The notes under the pieces were generated by a model. The model was given only the letters and a program-made list of their open reading frames with translations. It ran no database searches and was not told the DNA's origin. The position numbers and the translations under genes were made by a program. A DNA stretch of 64,000 nt from Neodontobutis hainanensis. Lineage: Eukaryota; Chordata; Actinopteri; Gobiiformes; Odontobutidae. Positions within the stretch are counted from its first letter, which is position 1. Each line of letters begins with the position of its first letter. Below, piece by piece: positions 50,257 to 63,084 of the stretch. The stretch is from NCBI GenBank assembly GCA_024349245.1, contig JALDNG010000001.1, positions 8,753,001-8,817,000 on the forward strand, read 5' to 3'.

Positions 50257-51939
50257 TCTAGGCACTGGCTCCGGGGCGTCCTTCCTCAAATGGGACGACG
50301 CCATGGGGAACCAGTGCGTGTAGGTGTACCAGGGCTCCAGGGTGAGGCTGTGGGACGGTCCCAGATGGAAAAGAGAAAAAGAAAGAGCTGTGAGGAAGAG
50401 GAGGGAGAGTGAGAGTGGCCAGAGAGAAGCTGTGGTTAAATACAAAGAGCAACAAAGAGGGAGGGGCATGAGAGGTACACAACAACAGATTTGACTCAAG
50501 TCTGTTCAGTTTGAACCTGTTCAATCATTAAAAAGTACTGATAAAATAAAGAAATGCTACTCATATATTTGCACTTCTTAAATTATACTTTTAACAAAAT
50601 AAACATAAACATGCATTACAACTAAACTGTTCATTCTTGGCCAAAACCTTTTTTATGTTTTGGATCACAGGAGACACTTTAACATGACATTAATCACCTG
50701 CCATATTTTTAGATTTTAAATGATTATTTGGGTTTAAGAAGTATTATAAAGAAAAGAAGAAGACCAACGTCCAACTAGAACTTTGTTTAATTATATTTTG
50801 TGAAACAATTTGAAAAAAGTCTTTAAATAACTCTTACCCTCGTTGTTAGCCGACAGAATTATTGTCTTAGACCTAAAAAAATTTACATAACCAATTTTGT
50901 CTGCAACACCTGGCCCTTTTTCCTCCAGGCTGAATACTATTGGCTGTTCACGTCCCAGTAATTGTTGATTGTTGTTTATGTTGGATTTTTACTATACATT
51001 ACATTCAACAGTTTACTCGATCATAATACAATATGACTAGATTTAATTTGGTTAATTTTTAATGTTTTTTGGAGGGATTGGAGCCAGAAACTAGTGGCCT
51101 TTAGTGGAATTACACTTCTGTATTTCAAGACAGTCACTGAAGCCTTCCTGTATAAATTTATCTGGGAGTCAGGATTTTAGAAGTGATCTTGATGCAACTA
51201 TATTTTGTTTAAAACTGTCTCTCCTAATTTCAGACTGTGTTTCTTGGGTTTGCCGTTGGATCTGAGTGACTGACAGCTCGCTCCCCGCTTTACCAAACCC
51301 CTCGCAGATCCACGGCTGATAACTCCAGGCTGAAGGTAGGGTGCTATCAGTTCAGAGCAGGGCCAATTTCCTGACGCGGCGGAAATGAAAGCGCGGCCGG
51401 ACGCTCTGGAAGCCCGCTGCTGCTTTGTTGTAACTGTGGAGCCACTTTATGAGCAGATCCAGGTGATACCTACCTCTTACGCACAAAGGTGTCTCTTCAA
51501 ACGGTAACGGAGACGAACGAGGAGGCCAGAGACGAACACCGCTGACGTCCATCAGGAGGTTTAAAGCAGGGATGTGACATTTAGAAAAGACGTACAGTGG
51601 AAGGGATGGAGCAGGGAATCATGGGACAGTGACATTTTAACATTAATTTATGAATGAAACAAATCACTGCTTGGAAATCAATCCTAGTCATGGTTTATAA
51701 ATTTGTTGTGTTGTACTCAGGACCACACTGGGAACAGACAGAGATATTTATTTTGTTATCAGAAAACAAGCCCAGTTCTGGATTGACCATCAACATTTGT
51801 ATAATTGCATAATAAAAGCATATGTATATATTTGAGCTTAGAGTTTTAATCACACTGTGAGTAGGTGACAGATATTTTTGAAGAATTCCTTGGTCCAGTT
51901 TAAATTTTGACCTACATTGTTTTTTTTAATGCTTTTGAG
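50257..51939. other. tph2 5' flank and promoter region
   Basis: Lies upstream of the tph2 start codon. The tph2 5' UTR and promoter should be here, but no TATA box or transcription start can be fixed by eye. A GC-richer patch at 51280-51560 contains no recognisable exon. Confidence 0.4.
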
Positions 51940-52125
51940 AGTCAATGCATCCATCCTTTGTCTTCCTCCAAGTTTAACTTTTTTAGTCTTCTCTAGGTAG
52001 ATGCCCAGAAGATCTCCCCAGGGAGGCGTCCACGTGGCATCCGGAACAAATGCCCGAGCCTCAGCTGCTCCTCTCATGTGGAGGAGCAGCGGCTCTACTC
52101 CGAGCTCCGCTTTTTAGTCAGGGCT
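51940..52125 (-). mobile_element. L2/Rex-like LINE fragment
   Basis: On the minus strand this reads GCCGCTGCTCCTCCACAT, then TTGTTCCGGATGCC, then GGACGCCTCCC and GGATGGATGC. It is a diverged copy of the tail seen at 41118-41353. The open frame 51850-52077 is the remnant of the reverse transcriptase tail. Confidence 0.7.
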
Positions 52126-54240
52126 GATCAAAAAGAACAAGATACAGATAGATACACATAGATGACTATTGTTAAAATTTGGTTAAAATATATTCCGAGT
52201 GGAGTTGATTACGTAGTTAGTTTTAGTTTTACAAATATTCAGTAACATGTCTGTCCCAGTCCCTTTGTTAGTTATTTATCATTGCAGGATGTGCAGGTGC
52301 ACTTATTTGCACAAAATGCAGTTAACCATTACTATAACTTTATTTAATTAAACCTCATTGAGGGGAGCTTAAGATGTTGTTGCATTTTCAAATAAATGAA
52401 AAAGCAAATGAATTGATTCAGACGTCATCTTACACAGACTGATTGATTGTAGAGACTTATTGCAGTTGTTCTGTCCTGTAGCTCACTGATCTTAGACGTC
52501 CACTGGCTGCTCGCTGTTGTTCCAAATCCAAACTAGATTCCAGATCTGATGAAGAGGGCATCAGGTGCTAGGTCTGTTATTGGAAACAGTTCTTCCGATG
52601 ATGTCACAGGCAGTGTTTGGTACAGCGTTCAGTTAAAAATGATTTATCTTCCAAAAAAACAAATAAAACACACACACACCCAAAAGAATTTCCTGCAAAA
52701 CCCTAACCTATAAATGCAAAGAACATGATTGAATAAATACAATATCCAAGTTGACGTGTGAGAAACACCCAGTTTAGTATGGTCTCAGTCCCACTGCCAA
52801 CAGCTCCACATCCTGACAACAAAGGATCAATGTAAAAGAGAAAAAGGTAATAATTGTATCTTTAGACTTTAGTCTGTACATTTCTCGAACCTGACTCAGT
52901 AAAACAACAGGTCTTGTTATATTTTTCATTTCCGTTGAGCAAATAATTTAACATAGCAATTAACTTATTGACAAAATCATAAACTTTATTGACCAGGATG
53001 TTTAAATATCACAGCACATTGTCCGATAGAAACGCTGTTCATCACCGACACAGCAACACAAAAGGATCTTTAAAAAATAAAAGCTTGAATATACAGAAAA
53101 TATATGGCAATAATAGTTAGGTTCAGTGACTGCCATTTTCCTCAGTTTTTAAAAAAATAATGTGTTTTTTCCTCAACCCGAATATATGCCTATATATTGA
53201 TATGAAGGTAAGGCTAAATGTAAAGCCGCAAATAACAAAACGTGTGGTTTTGGCTGAAAAGCAAAAAAAAAAATAACATCTCTTTAGAAATAACTCCAGG
53301 TTTAGTTCAAAAGCATCGTTACGAGGAAATAAAGCAATTGCAATTAAGCACCAGGATATTAAAGTATATATTCTATGGGTTTTGAAGTAGTGTTGAATGT
53401 GGTACTTGTAAATAGTTTCTGGAATTTGTGGAATTGCTCCTGTCCGCTTTTCCAAACTGGGGTTGTGTTGAGAACTATTTACTGTACTGAATTTAAAACT
53501 AGTTTAAGGTGGGTTTGACCAGGTTTTGGTTAAATCTGACCAGGTTTTAGTTGGATTTGACCAGGATTCAGATGGATTTGTCTATGTTTCATGTTGAAGT
53601 GAATTTACTTACACACTGAGGGGATATTTATTTGCTTTTTCTCTGACACTAGATATGGTTTGTGTAGCTGTACACTGCTTCTCCAACACTTAATCCACAC
53701 AGACAGCACCAAATGTAACCTTACTTCAAAAACCACAAGCACTGTCACTTTAATAATCATATTAGCGACACAGCACATAACCATCCCTTAGTTTATCTGA
53801 TTAATACTGAATGGAAGTTACAAAAAGCTTGATCTATGACTCAGCAGCAGATTCAGCAAAGTGTCACTTGTCTTTAAGAAAAAAACAAAAAAATAATAAA
53901 AGCCAGCTTTTTTTAAACCAAGACTAAACGGCTGTCACCATGAGGGAAAAAATTGGACGAGATTTTGCTGCTTGGGAGAAAAATTTACCAGCATCTTTTT
54001 TTTAAATGCCCCAGACCAAATCTCACAATTGTTTTTTAAAGGTTGGGCAAAAGAAATAAGACTGAAAACATACTTAAAGGAGCGTTTACAGTATCGTTAT
54101 AAATATAGACAGTAGAAGAATGTTGACAATTAAACTGTAATAATAATAGATTTGGGGAAGATGTGGAAGTCAGCCGAATAAATTTATGGAGTTGGAACAA
54201 ATGAGAAAGTGATAAAATAATAGTTAAGCAGCTGTATATT
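52126..54240. other. Intergenic DNA between tbc1d15 and tph2
   Basis: No gene seen. 53505-53585 holds about four degenerate repeats of GACCAGGTTTTAGTTGGATT type, related to those at 54310-54450. The minus open frame 53123-53455 (110 aa) has no recognisable domain. Confidence 0.5.
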
Positions 54241-54309
54241 CTTGATTTTATCCCTGTTGCAGAGTATGTTCAAGTCTCTCTGCTTTACAACCAATAGAAA
54301 CACACAATT

Positions 54310-54450
54310 TTCAGCATGGCTGGTTTTAGTTGGAATTGAACAAGATTTGTTTAGATTTGAACATGTATTAGTCAGATTTAAACAGGTTTTTGTTGGAATT
54401 GAGAAGGTTTTAAATGATTTTGAACAGGCTTTAAGTGAATTTGAACAGGA
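54310..54450. repeat. Degenerate 24-bp tandem motif near tbc1d15 3' end
   Basis: Six or so imperfect repeats of the form TTGAACAGGTTTTAGTTGGA. This explains the open frame at 54242-54454 with its repeated FEQ pattern. It probably lies in or just beyond the tbc1d15 3' UTR. Confidence 0.6.
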
Positions 54451-54716
54451 ATAAGATTTTGTGTTTGCATTTTAAAGAGAGCCAAACTTGTTGGAGCCAA
54501 CCTTCACTTCCTGTTTACCCACTGTCCTTCTATTGTCTATGTTTACAATACGACACTCGTCTTATAAAATCTCCGCAGAAAAGAAGTAATGACTACTCCA
54601 TGAAGACAAAATGGTACAAGAAATTACAAAAATAAGATTCTGCATCAAATCCTTTGTACATTCGTCTCTTTTCCTCAGACGACTGTTCGAGCGAGTCTCT
54701 GGTGTCTCTGAGGTCA

Positions 54717-55796
54717 CTATGATATAAAGGCCACTGCGCTGCACGTTTCTCTCAAATGTCCGTGTCCGTTCGAGCAGGCGTCCTGTCGCTGCGAGGTCCT
54801 CATGGAGTGAGACCAGTCTGATTCATCACAACCAGACGCTTCAGAGTTAAAACCCAGAATTGAACTCACAGAATGAGGCAGGTCCTGGAGGAAACATCAA
54901 CATGTTTGATTATTTCACTATGTTTGAATGCATTTTTTCATTTTAACCTGAAGTCTGGATCTGACCTTGCAGCACTTTATCTGGAGACAGATGCCTTCTG
55001 CTTTCTGAAGAATCTCCTCAATGTCCAGCTTCATTGATAGTTCATTAATGTGCTACAGAGACAAAATCAGATCAGCAGTGAATAAAGTAGTTTCAGGACC
55101 ACACTCTTCTTAGATAAGCACTCACTTTGAGAATTTCGTTGAAGCCGTAGTTTTCCTCCATAATTTTGTGTTTCTCTGAGTCGAGGATGGCACAGCAAAC
55201 AAGCAGGTGGAAGTTTTGACACGGCAGGTCTGTCCACATCACCTGAAAGACACCAACACACACGCACACACACCGATACACACACACGCATGCATGCACG
55301 CACGCACACGCACACAAACAGGAGAGGTTTATCACAAAGACAACATTTAGTGTAATTTAAGTTTTTCATGCAACAAATAATCTGTTGCAGAATGATTTGA
55401 AATTGTTCACACCCAGAATTTTTATACCTAACTGATAAAAACGATTAAATTATCTGTTGCCTATAACTGACCTCCCAGAGCCGCAGGACGTCCTGAAAAC
55501 TGAGCTCTCTTTTGAACCTGATGAGCAGCCACCGGAAACAGAAGTAGAGGAATCCTGGATCTGTGGGCTCTGCAGCAAAGGGAAGAAAGAAACAGACAGA
55601 GGTCAAATAGAGTGCCTTGTGCGAAAAATCTTAGTCCATCTTTTCTACTTTTTGTTGTACAAGTGGTATATGTTTCGTACCGAGGTAGTTATAGAAAGTA
55701 ACGTCGAGCAGTCGCAACAGAGCACCGAGCTGATCCAGCTGCGATTTCATCCCCTGCATATGTTCCTCAAAGTTCTGGTGCTGCAAATGCAAAATA

Positions 55797-55835
<39 letters not shown>

Positions 55836-58800
55836 TTCAGCTTATTTCACAGTTCAGTAGTTTAAGAAAATACTTTAAGGCTTCATCCCTAAGGAAAACA
55901 TAAAACTTCTGCAATAGTTGTATTTGTTTGAACTGTTTTGCATAAGTTCAAACTAATATCTAATTTAAATAAAAATTAGCATTTATCAATACAACTTATT
56001 AAATTCCTGCTTGGACTATTTGTCACAGGCCACACACATTCATTTTCCTAGTCTCTTTGTTAAATTAAGCTAAATAACATTTTATTTAAAAACATTTTTT
56101 TTAACATATTTTCAATTTAGTGGTGCAACAGATTACAAAAATCACAGTTAGGATCACATTACGTTTTTGAGTCATGGACCGGATAATTTTTTAGATTAGC
56201 AAAAAAGGGGAGAAACTTCTTGCACTTATAGCCAGAGACATATTAAACAAGATTCTTGTTTTGTGCCCTTTTCTCGGCTTTTGCAAAGCAGGCGTATGAT
56301 CAGCGTCTGTGATGATGTACTGAATTATGAGAGAATGAAGCAGTAATAAATGCGGAAACTACCCCATTACAAACAAGCCGATATTGAACAAGCATGTTTG
56401 TCATTTTAATGATAAAACAAGATATTATTTTATATTGTGAACTATTTTAGATTTACCCGCCGTACAATGCAACGTAAATGCACACTTCATTTTCCACTCC
56501 AAACGACCGATAGAACATGCGATTGAAATGATGAAAGAGACTTTTGAAGTTCTTCCGCTCCTCCGCAAGCCATTGTTGCTGTCAGGTGAACACATGACTG
56601 CTTGACTCTTTCACTTTGCGATAGTTGATAAAATAAGATAAAAATAAATCATAATAAAGTATAATCCGTGGGTCAAGTGTGTCCAGAGTCGTGGGACATG
56701 ATCCACATGGGTCACGGACCAGCTGTGATCTGTTAAACACCTACTGTATTTACGTTCAGTTTTAGCCCAGTATGATGGAAAAGAACCAGCCATCTTTACT
56801 TAAAAGTTCCACAGCCTTGTAGCAATAAATGACTCACCATTTGGTCCATGTAATACACAAAGCACCAGAAGGCATCCACTTCGTTCTCCATCACGTAGAG
56901 GATCGGAGACAGAAGGTCGCTCATGCCCTGAACATAACCTGAGAGAGACGAAAAAAAATAAAATTTCATTCTCATCCAAACACAACCTGATTCACAGCTC
57001 ATTAAGTAATAAAGAAATGAAAAGAGAGTCTCACCGAGGTCAAAGTCGAACATGCAGTAGGTCATGAGGATGTCGTTGAGCAGCACTAGACCTGGATTAT
57101 CAATGCCTTCATAAAAACGGTTTGTTCTGTCTGTCCGGTTTACGTCCTTCTCTGAAAACAGTCGAACAGATGGTGTAAATAATAAACAGTACACTAGAGC
57201 AAAAAAAAATTATCTGAAAAAGATTTGTGAAAGTCAACAACACTTCAATTATGATAAAAAAAAGCTTTATATGGCACTAGAAATATCCAAAACACAAACG
57301 ACCCCTATTTAACAGACTGCAGTCAGTGCCCTGAAAAAGTTTGGGGAACACCGCCAGTACCCGGGAATGCTCAGAAAAGTCAAAAATAATATATGTAATT
57401 TTGTAATACAGATGAAGTCTTTTTGAGAATGGAGAAAATCTATTTATAGAGTAACGAGACAATTCAACAAGTCTCACCGATCAGACTGCGATTGTCTCTG
57501 AGGCGGGAGTTTCTTCTCTCCTGTTCTTCACTGACGGACTTCCACTGCAGCTTCATCCTGAAGTATTCATCGCTTTCAACGAGAAAGACAACCTACTAAA
57601 GCCTCTGACAATATGTTTACACTTCACTGTTATCTTTATTTTATGTTATACGTTATATATTAGATAATGCATTATATTGTTTCTTATTAACATCTAGCAG
57701 TTCATTCATGAATGAATGAATGAATAAATTTAAAATAGATGAGTCTAATCTTTTGTATCTGTTATATATAAAATGTGAACAAAAAAGATCAAGGTTATAG
57801 TGCAATTAACATGAAACACAAATGTGAGAGGTTGTACGTTTTGTTTCTCTGCAGAGCTTTCCTCTCCTCCGCTGTACTGTCCCACGGAAAATATCCTAAC
57901 AGAAACTTCCAGGCCTCTTTTCGGACAGCATGACTTAAACCCTAAACATTCAAAAAGATAAAAATTAATCACAATCATAAGGATTTGAAAAGGATTATTT
58001 GGATACAAGTGGTGATAAGTGAACGTACTCCTTTGAAGATGGCCTGTTTGAGATGCAGGACATTCACCATGCGTCCTTGTGGATCCTGGTGTTTGAGCCA
58101 GTCGTCTGCAGACACAGGGTCTTTCCTCGTGACCTGAGGCCTCGTCCCTAAATCGATCTGTAGGAAATCACAGGAAGATCCCTCTTAGCCCTGGATTCGA
58201 ACAGTTTTCTGCTCTGACGAACTGACTATTCAGGAGCTGAGACAAATGCAAAAAAAGGGAAGAAAACCACAACATCTGTCTGTAGCTTTGGGATTTTATA
58301 GACTAATATTTGCTCTTACTCTGGTGATGACCTCAAAGCCAGGCTCTTCTTGTTGGTTAATGTCTAGTCCTGGGATGACCTCTCCGAGCAGATCTGCCAC
58401 TTCCTCCGGGGGGCGCTGCGACTGCTCCTCTGAGCCCCGTAACGCATCAAACAAGTAGTTAGTGACTTTAGAGAAGCCTCCCAGAGTCGTCACGTATGGA
58501 TCCTTCTTCAGCTTCTGTGACCAACAAAAAAAACAAAAAAAAAACAAAACACACAAGTTCATGAGGTTATTAAGTTGAAGTTGTATTTCTGTGAATGTTA
58601 TTGGCTTCTTACATTGACGAGGCTGTAGTTGTTGTCGTCCAGGAGGTTTTCAAACGACTGTGACAAAGCTTTGTTGGGAGTGCTCACCAGGAGACAGGAC
58701 TCATCATCCACCGATCTGCAGGAAACAGAGATTTAGACAAAAATATAAGGACTGGATTTATTTATATTATATATATTAATTTTATTTATTTAACTGGATG

Positions 58801-61800
58801 GTTAGCCTGGGTTTCTGTCCAGAGTGAAGTAGAAATATAGTTGTATATATATTTGGGCTGAGGGAAGAGAAAAAGACCCTATAATTGAAACTAGTGAAGC
58901 TAGGATCACATAGAAGCCCCATTTCCACAGGAGCAGTACAGTACAGGTCAGGTCAAAAGATGTCTGAAGTTTCTTCAAAAAGTATACAGCACTACTTTGG
59001 GATGCTTTGGTTCAGGTTCACATTATCTGGTCCTGACCCTGCTTGGGTGCCTGCTGGAGGATGTTTTTTATTACATTACATTGGGTCGGGTACATTGTCA
59101 TGGGTACATGAGCACTGCAGGCAGCTGTTCTAGTGCCTTTGCCTCCCCTCCTAGCGCAGGGCAATACTGCTCAGGAGGAAGGACCTCCCCACCATTACAT
59201 ACACAGTGGCTGCAGGATGTCATATCCAAAAAAAAAAAAAAACAACAACAACAGGTACTCTCTGGACCAATCTCTCTTGGGCCCCTTATACAGGCATTTC
59301 CGGCTTTGTAGAGGCTGTAGTTGCAGTGGAGAAGGTGACTGGCAGTGACAAGATTAGAGGGTTAATGGGGTTGTTTTTTTTTTGTCGTTTGTCTCTTTTG
59401 TTTTCTTTTCAATTAAAAAAATTCTGATAAAAAAAATAAAAAATGAAGTTAAACACCTGAAATAAAATCCCTTTTGACTTGCTGCTTACTGCTTTTATTT
59501 TAGGTAAAACTGAATTTCAATCTGGCAACTTTAAATATGTATTTAGAATAACGACCTGCATGCAGGGCTTTCTGATCCTCCTATGATTGAAAAGTGGATT
59601 GAAATGATCTATAAATGATCATTTCTGGTTTGTTTGTGAAAAAGAGCTTTAGGAAATAGTTGAGATGTTTGAACCAAATGCAGGAAGTGACGGACAATAA
59701 AACAAATAAAAAAGAGCGAACGAAGGAAGGAAAAAAAAACGGATATCAGTCAAGTTTACATGATTACATTGTTTTACATTTTGTATGGCTCCTTTTTTCT
59801 TGCTACACTTTGTTTATCGTATTTCTGCGGTTTGAAGGACTTTAAAATGTTCTCTCGAAACAATAATGAAAGTAATATGTAAGAGCCATGTTTTGAGAAT
59901 GAGTCACTGTCGTTACCTGGACATTTAACAGTAACATCTTTGACTTCATTCATGGTTTATCAGCTCAGACCTGAACACAGTCTCATAAAAGAAAGCCTGT
60001 TTCTGTTTCTCTGAACACGCCCAGCACTTAATGGAGACGATTTCATTATGAAAAGGCAGCGATAAGAACTTTAATAACAGTTATCTGCACCGAGAGAAAA
60101 AAAAAGAAAAACAGCCACAGCTCGAGACACACACACAAGGGTTTTGTTGTGAAGGTGAGGTTTGAGAATATTTTCACTGAAAGGAGCTGTATGTAAATAT
60201 CAAACATTAGCATATAAATTACTTTTGAAAAACCTTTTGAAAATAATAATCCGTGAAGGAAAACTGACTTTAATATTCTAGTTTAGTTTGATAAAGAAAC
60301 TGCAGTGTGTTCCTTAAAAAGAGGTTTGTCAGCATTTCTCGCGAGTTTTTATGCACATTTCTAACAAGGCTCTGTCAGCAGGAGAAATGTGAAACTAATA
60401 AACATGTTTCTGAAAACTGCCAGACTTTCTCCAGATCTGTGCATCAACACAACACAAGTCTAAAGGCTGTCTGCAGGATTTATCGTCTGAACATGTAAGC
60501 AACAAAACTGAACAAGTACGTGCTCTTGGACTATGCTCACTATGTCTTTCTCACTGCCACAGAGAGAGCCTCGGGTCGATATCCTGTCATCGTTCACATG
60601 TTACAGCAGCACTGGAAATTCTACAAGAGTTCCCACAAGTGTCATCAAACGGACCTGAGTCTGCATTGTTCAAACCTCATTGAGCAAGGACAGGTGGTTA
60701 GAGTGAAGGAAGTCATCTTTGTGAAATTAAAACAACCCTCTTTGAACATAGGAGGTGGACTGAGACACAATTTTTCCTCCATTTACAACCAGCTAATGGC
60801 GGCAGTAGCTCAGTGGGTAGAGCAGTCGTCCTTCAACCGGAAGGTAGGCGGTTCGAGTCTCACTCTCCCCACAGTTAAGACTGTCGTTGTGTCCTTGGGC
60901 AAGACACTTAACCCACCAGTGGCTGGTAAAATTACACTGGTAATTACTGTAGAACAATGCAAGTCACTTTGTATAAAAGAGTCTGCTAAATGAATAAATG
61001 TAAATGTAATGTAATGTTAAATGTCACTGGCGTCATATAAATAACAGGCATATTCTACAAAAACACTGTATTATCTATCAATATTCTTTTTAGATGATAA
61101 CAAACACAGACTTTAATAGGTTTCTTTCATTCTTATTATTCTGTTTTGTTACTTACTATATAGAATTTTCAATTGTTTAGGTTATTTAACATACTCAAGT
61201 GAAAACGTTCAAACAAATAAAACCACTTGCTTTGTTGCCAAAAAAGCATATAGTACTACTATTTTTCCCACTTAATCAATAAGAAACAGATCAATAAGCT
61301 GAATTCTCAATGGCATTTTGATTGATAACATATTATTCATTCCCATCCCTACTGAGGGGCACTATGATTGTTGTATGGTGACCATGTTTTATGAGTAAAC
61401 TCCTAGTTATGTTGAGGTGTGGACAGGCTAAAGTTTTGTTGGGTTCTCCGATTTGTTGCAAAGAGAAACACTCAACACAGAAACTAACTTCAATATTCTG
61501 TGTTTTCAGCTTTATATAATATTTATTAACACATAATTGACTCTGTTGTATTAAATAAAACATATATGAGTGTAGCCAGAAAGGGCTTACAGCTGTGAGC
61601 ATTTCTAAAGGCCTCCTCTCTTATAAATATAAATAGAAATATTTAATATATAATATATATAAATAGAAAATGGGGCATAAATGTCGTACAGCTCAGGTTG
61701 GTTTAGTACAAGCTGTAAAAGTGAGACAAATGAGACTGTAGTTCACTCACTCGCTCAGCAGTGCGTATCTCCTCACTGCGTCAAGAAACTCTCTGCTGCC

Positions 61801-63084
61801 GCCCTGATGGAAGTGGAGCGTGGGCAAAGTCGACGAGGAGTCTTTTAACTTCAAAACTAGAAAAGACCAGCCCTCTTCCTTCACGGTGACAGAGCGTAGG
61901 TCTCTGAGACTGAAGCTGAAGGCCCACCGGCTCCTCTCATGACTGTGGTTCAATAAGCCTGAGTACAACAAATAAACGAAAATTCACAAGAGATTTACAA
62001 TTTTCAGTTTTCTGAATGAGGTTGCACTTAAGTAAGTGACAACAAAGAATTAGGACAAGAATAGAATATATAGTTACACCCTGAACCATTTTAGTAACAG
62101 GAAAAAGCTCCTTTTGCGTCGGTTGTCCTATGTGTTTAACTGAATGTGACTGAATGTTTGAAATCCTACCTTCTCCGTTTGAGCAGGGCCTCTTCTTGAA
62201 GCTCACGGCATTGACCATGTCCCACTCGGTCTCATAGCTCTGTTGAGACTCTAGCAGCTGATGGGATTTCTCTCTTGGACACTGGGCCCACTCCACCACC
62301 GAACTTGAGTCCTAGAGAGCAGAAAAGTACAACACTAATCATTCCTGCTGTATTTATATGAGCAGATATGAATTTTAATGTCTTTAAGCATGGGCAGAAA
62401 CTTAAAGCTCCACTCCCTGATTTTGTATTCTTGTCCCTGTCTCTCCCTAAAAAAGAGCATAGGGACCGAACCAATCTTTCCTCCAAAAAATACAAATACA
62501 TTACACCAAACTGAAGTTTAGAGTTGACTTTGAACTTTTAGCTCTGACTTTAGCATCAGAAAGACAATTATCTCCTCCTTGTTAAAAATTCTGTGATTGA
62601 AGCAAATATTTACCCCAGTATATTTTTTTTTCTCTGTTAATGTTTTCCTTTTTTGTGCCGTTTCGCTGTAAAAAGATGTATCCAGAGCCGAGTATACACT
62701 TTCTCTGTTTTATCAGCAGCCATCAGTGTTGTCCAATGGGAGAGATCATTTTTAGTACTTTAGTGTTTAAAATGTCAATTCTACTACTAATTTACTGAGA
62801 TACTCGTATTTAAGTAGAAGACAAAGAAAAATATTAGTTAATTGATGTATTGTGAGTAAATCAACAGAGCACTTTCCGGAGCTTGCACTGTAATCCGTGA
62901 AAATCTTAGATATCAGATGACACTAATGTCATCTGATATCATTTGTCAACATTTTCTACAAAAAATAAACTAATGAGTAGCTATAGTTACTGCTAAAATG
63001 AGGACAGACCTTTCCAGCACAGAGCATGTTTGACGGGTCGACGGTATCTTCCAGAGGTCTGTACTCCACAAGGATTTCCCCGTC
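54717..63084 (-). CDS. tbc1d15: TBC1 domain family member 15, Rab GTPase-activating protein (5' exons outside window)
   Basis: A GAP acting on Rab7-type GTPases in endosome, lysosome and mitochondrial traffic. Fifteen in-phase GT-AG exons (minus): 63084-63010, 62311-62170, 61958-61751, 58715-58613, 58514-58320, 58157-58029, 57941-57838, 57572-57478, 57151-57035, 56938-56838, 55780-55681, 55569-55472, 55242-55126, 55052-54966, 54884-54717. They give 612 residues, from DGEILVEYRPLEDTV, matching human residue about 44, to the stop. An N-terminal region (EWDMVNAVSF, LHFHQGG) is followed by the TBC domain with arginine finger EKDVNRTDRT and glutamine finger YVQGMSD, then WTDLPCQNFHLLVC. The 98-bp intron before KLKKDPY has no room for the optional 17-residue segment known in the long human isoform. 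About 43 N-terminal residues lie right of the window. Confidence 0.97.
55797..55835. repeat. (TAA)n microsatellite in tbc1d15 intron
   Basis: Thirteen TAA units, ending about 17 bases upstream (on the minus strand) of the splice acceptor of the exon at 55780-55681. Confidence 0.95.
56118..56790. mobile_element. Candidate DNA-transposon-like repeat in tbc1d15 intron
   Basis: AGTGGTGCAACAGATTACAA followed by GAGTCATGGACCGGATAA resembles a repeat found in other fish genomes. The far end (GGGTCACGGACCAGCTGTGA) is a weak inverted match. The intron has no other use for this 0.7 kb. Low confidence in the boundaries. Confidence 0.35.
56838..57151 (-). CDS. tbc1d15: tbc1d15 catalytic-finger exons (two exons)
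   Basis: 57151-57035 encodes EKDVNRTDRTNRFYEG with the catalytic Arg. 56938-56838 encodes GYVQGMSDLLSPILYVMENE with the catalytic Gln. Both residues of the TBC dual-finger mechanism are intact, so GAP activity is expected. Confidence 0.95.
58716..60699. other. tbc1d15 large intron, left part
   Basis: Part of the 3.0 kb intron between the exons at 61751 and 58715. Open frames at 58885-59430 on the plus strand overlap one another and show no domain. The GCCCCATTTCCACAGGAGCA at about 58915 may be the start of a decayed transposon. Confidence 0.5.
60700..60795 (+). mobile_element. Penelope-like GIY-YIG domain tail fragment
   Basis: Encodes RVKEVIFVKLKQPSLNIGGG followed by LRHNFSSIYNQL. This is the part of the Penelope-like endonuclease that follows the RGVKE point where the relic at 21.8 kb breaks. 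A SINE begins immediately after it. Confidence 0.75.
60796..61018 (+). mobile_element. tRNA-derived SINE, copy 2, inserted next to Penelope relic
   Basis: tRNA-like head with A box TAGCTCAGTGGGTAGAGC and B box GGTTCGAGTC (60850-60859), body module GGGCAAGACACTTAACCC, and tail AATGTAAATGTAATGTAATG. Same family as 35581-35770. Lies in a tbc1d15 intron, opposite to the gene. The open frame 60520-60993 is an accidental fusion of Penelope and SINE sequence. Confidence 0.85.
61019..61750. other. tbc1d15 large intron, right part
   Basis: AT-rich intronic DNA with no other feature seen. Confidence 0.5.
62400..62765 (-). repeat. Unclassified dispersed repeat, copy E
   Basis: The most complete copy, lying in the tbc1d15 intron between 63010 and 62311. 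On the minus strand it runs CTCCCATTGGACAACACTGA, then GATAAAACAGAGAAAGTGTA, GGATACATCTTTTTACAGCG, AACATTAACAGAGAAA, TTGGTGTAATGTATTTG and finally AGTGGAGCTTTAAG. Confidence 0.7.

Noticed and set aside
53123..53455. 110-codon minus-strand open frame between tbc1d15 and tph2
   Set aside because: No recognisable domain or splice partners; hydrophobic content reflects AT-rich sequence.
60796..60870. Possible tRNA gene
   Set aside because: The A and B boxes are there, but the sequence is attached to a SINE body shared with 35581-35770 and does not fold as a clean tRNA.
60520..60993. 157-codon plus-strand open frame
   Set aside because: It is a chance fusion of a Penelope-like remnant and a SINE inside a tbc1d15 intron.
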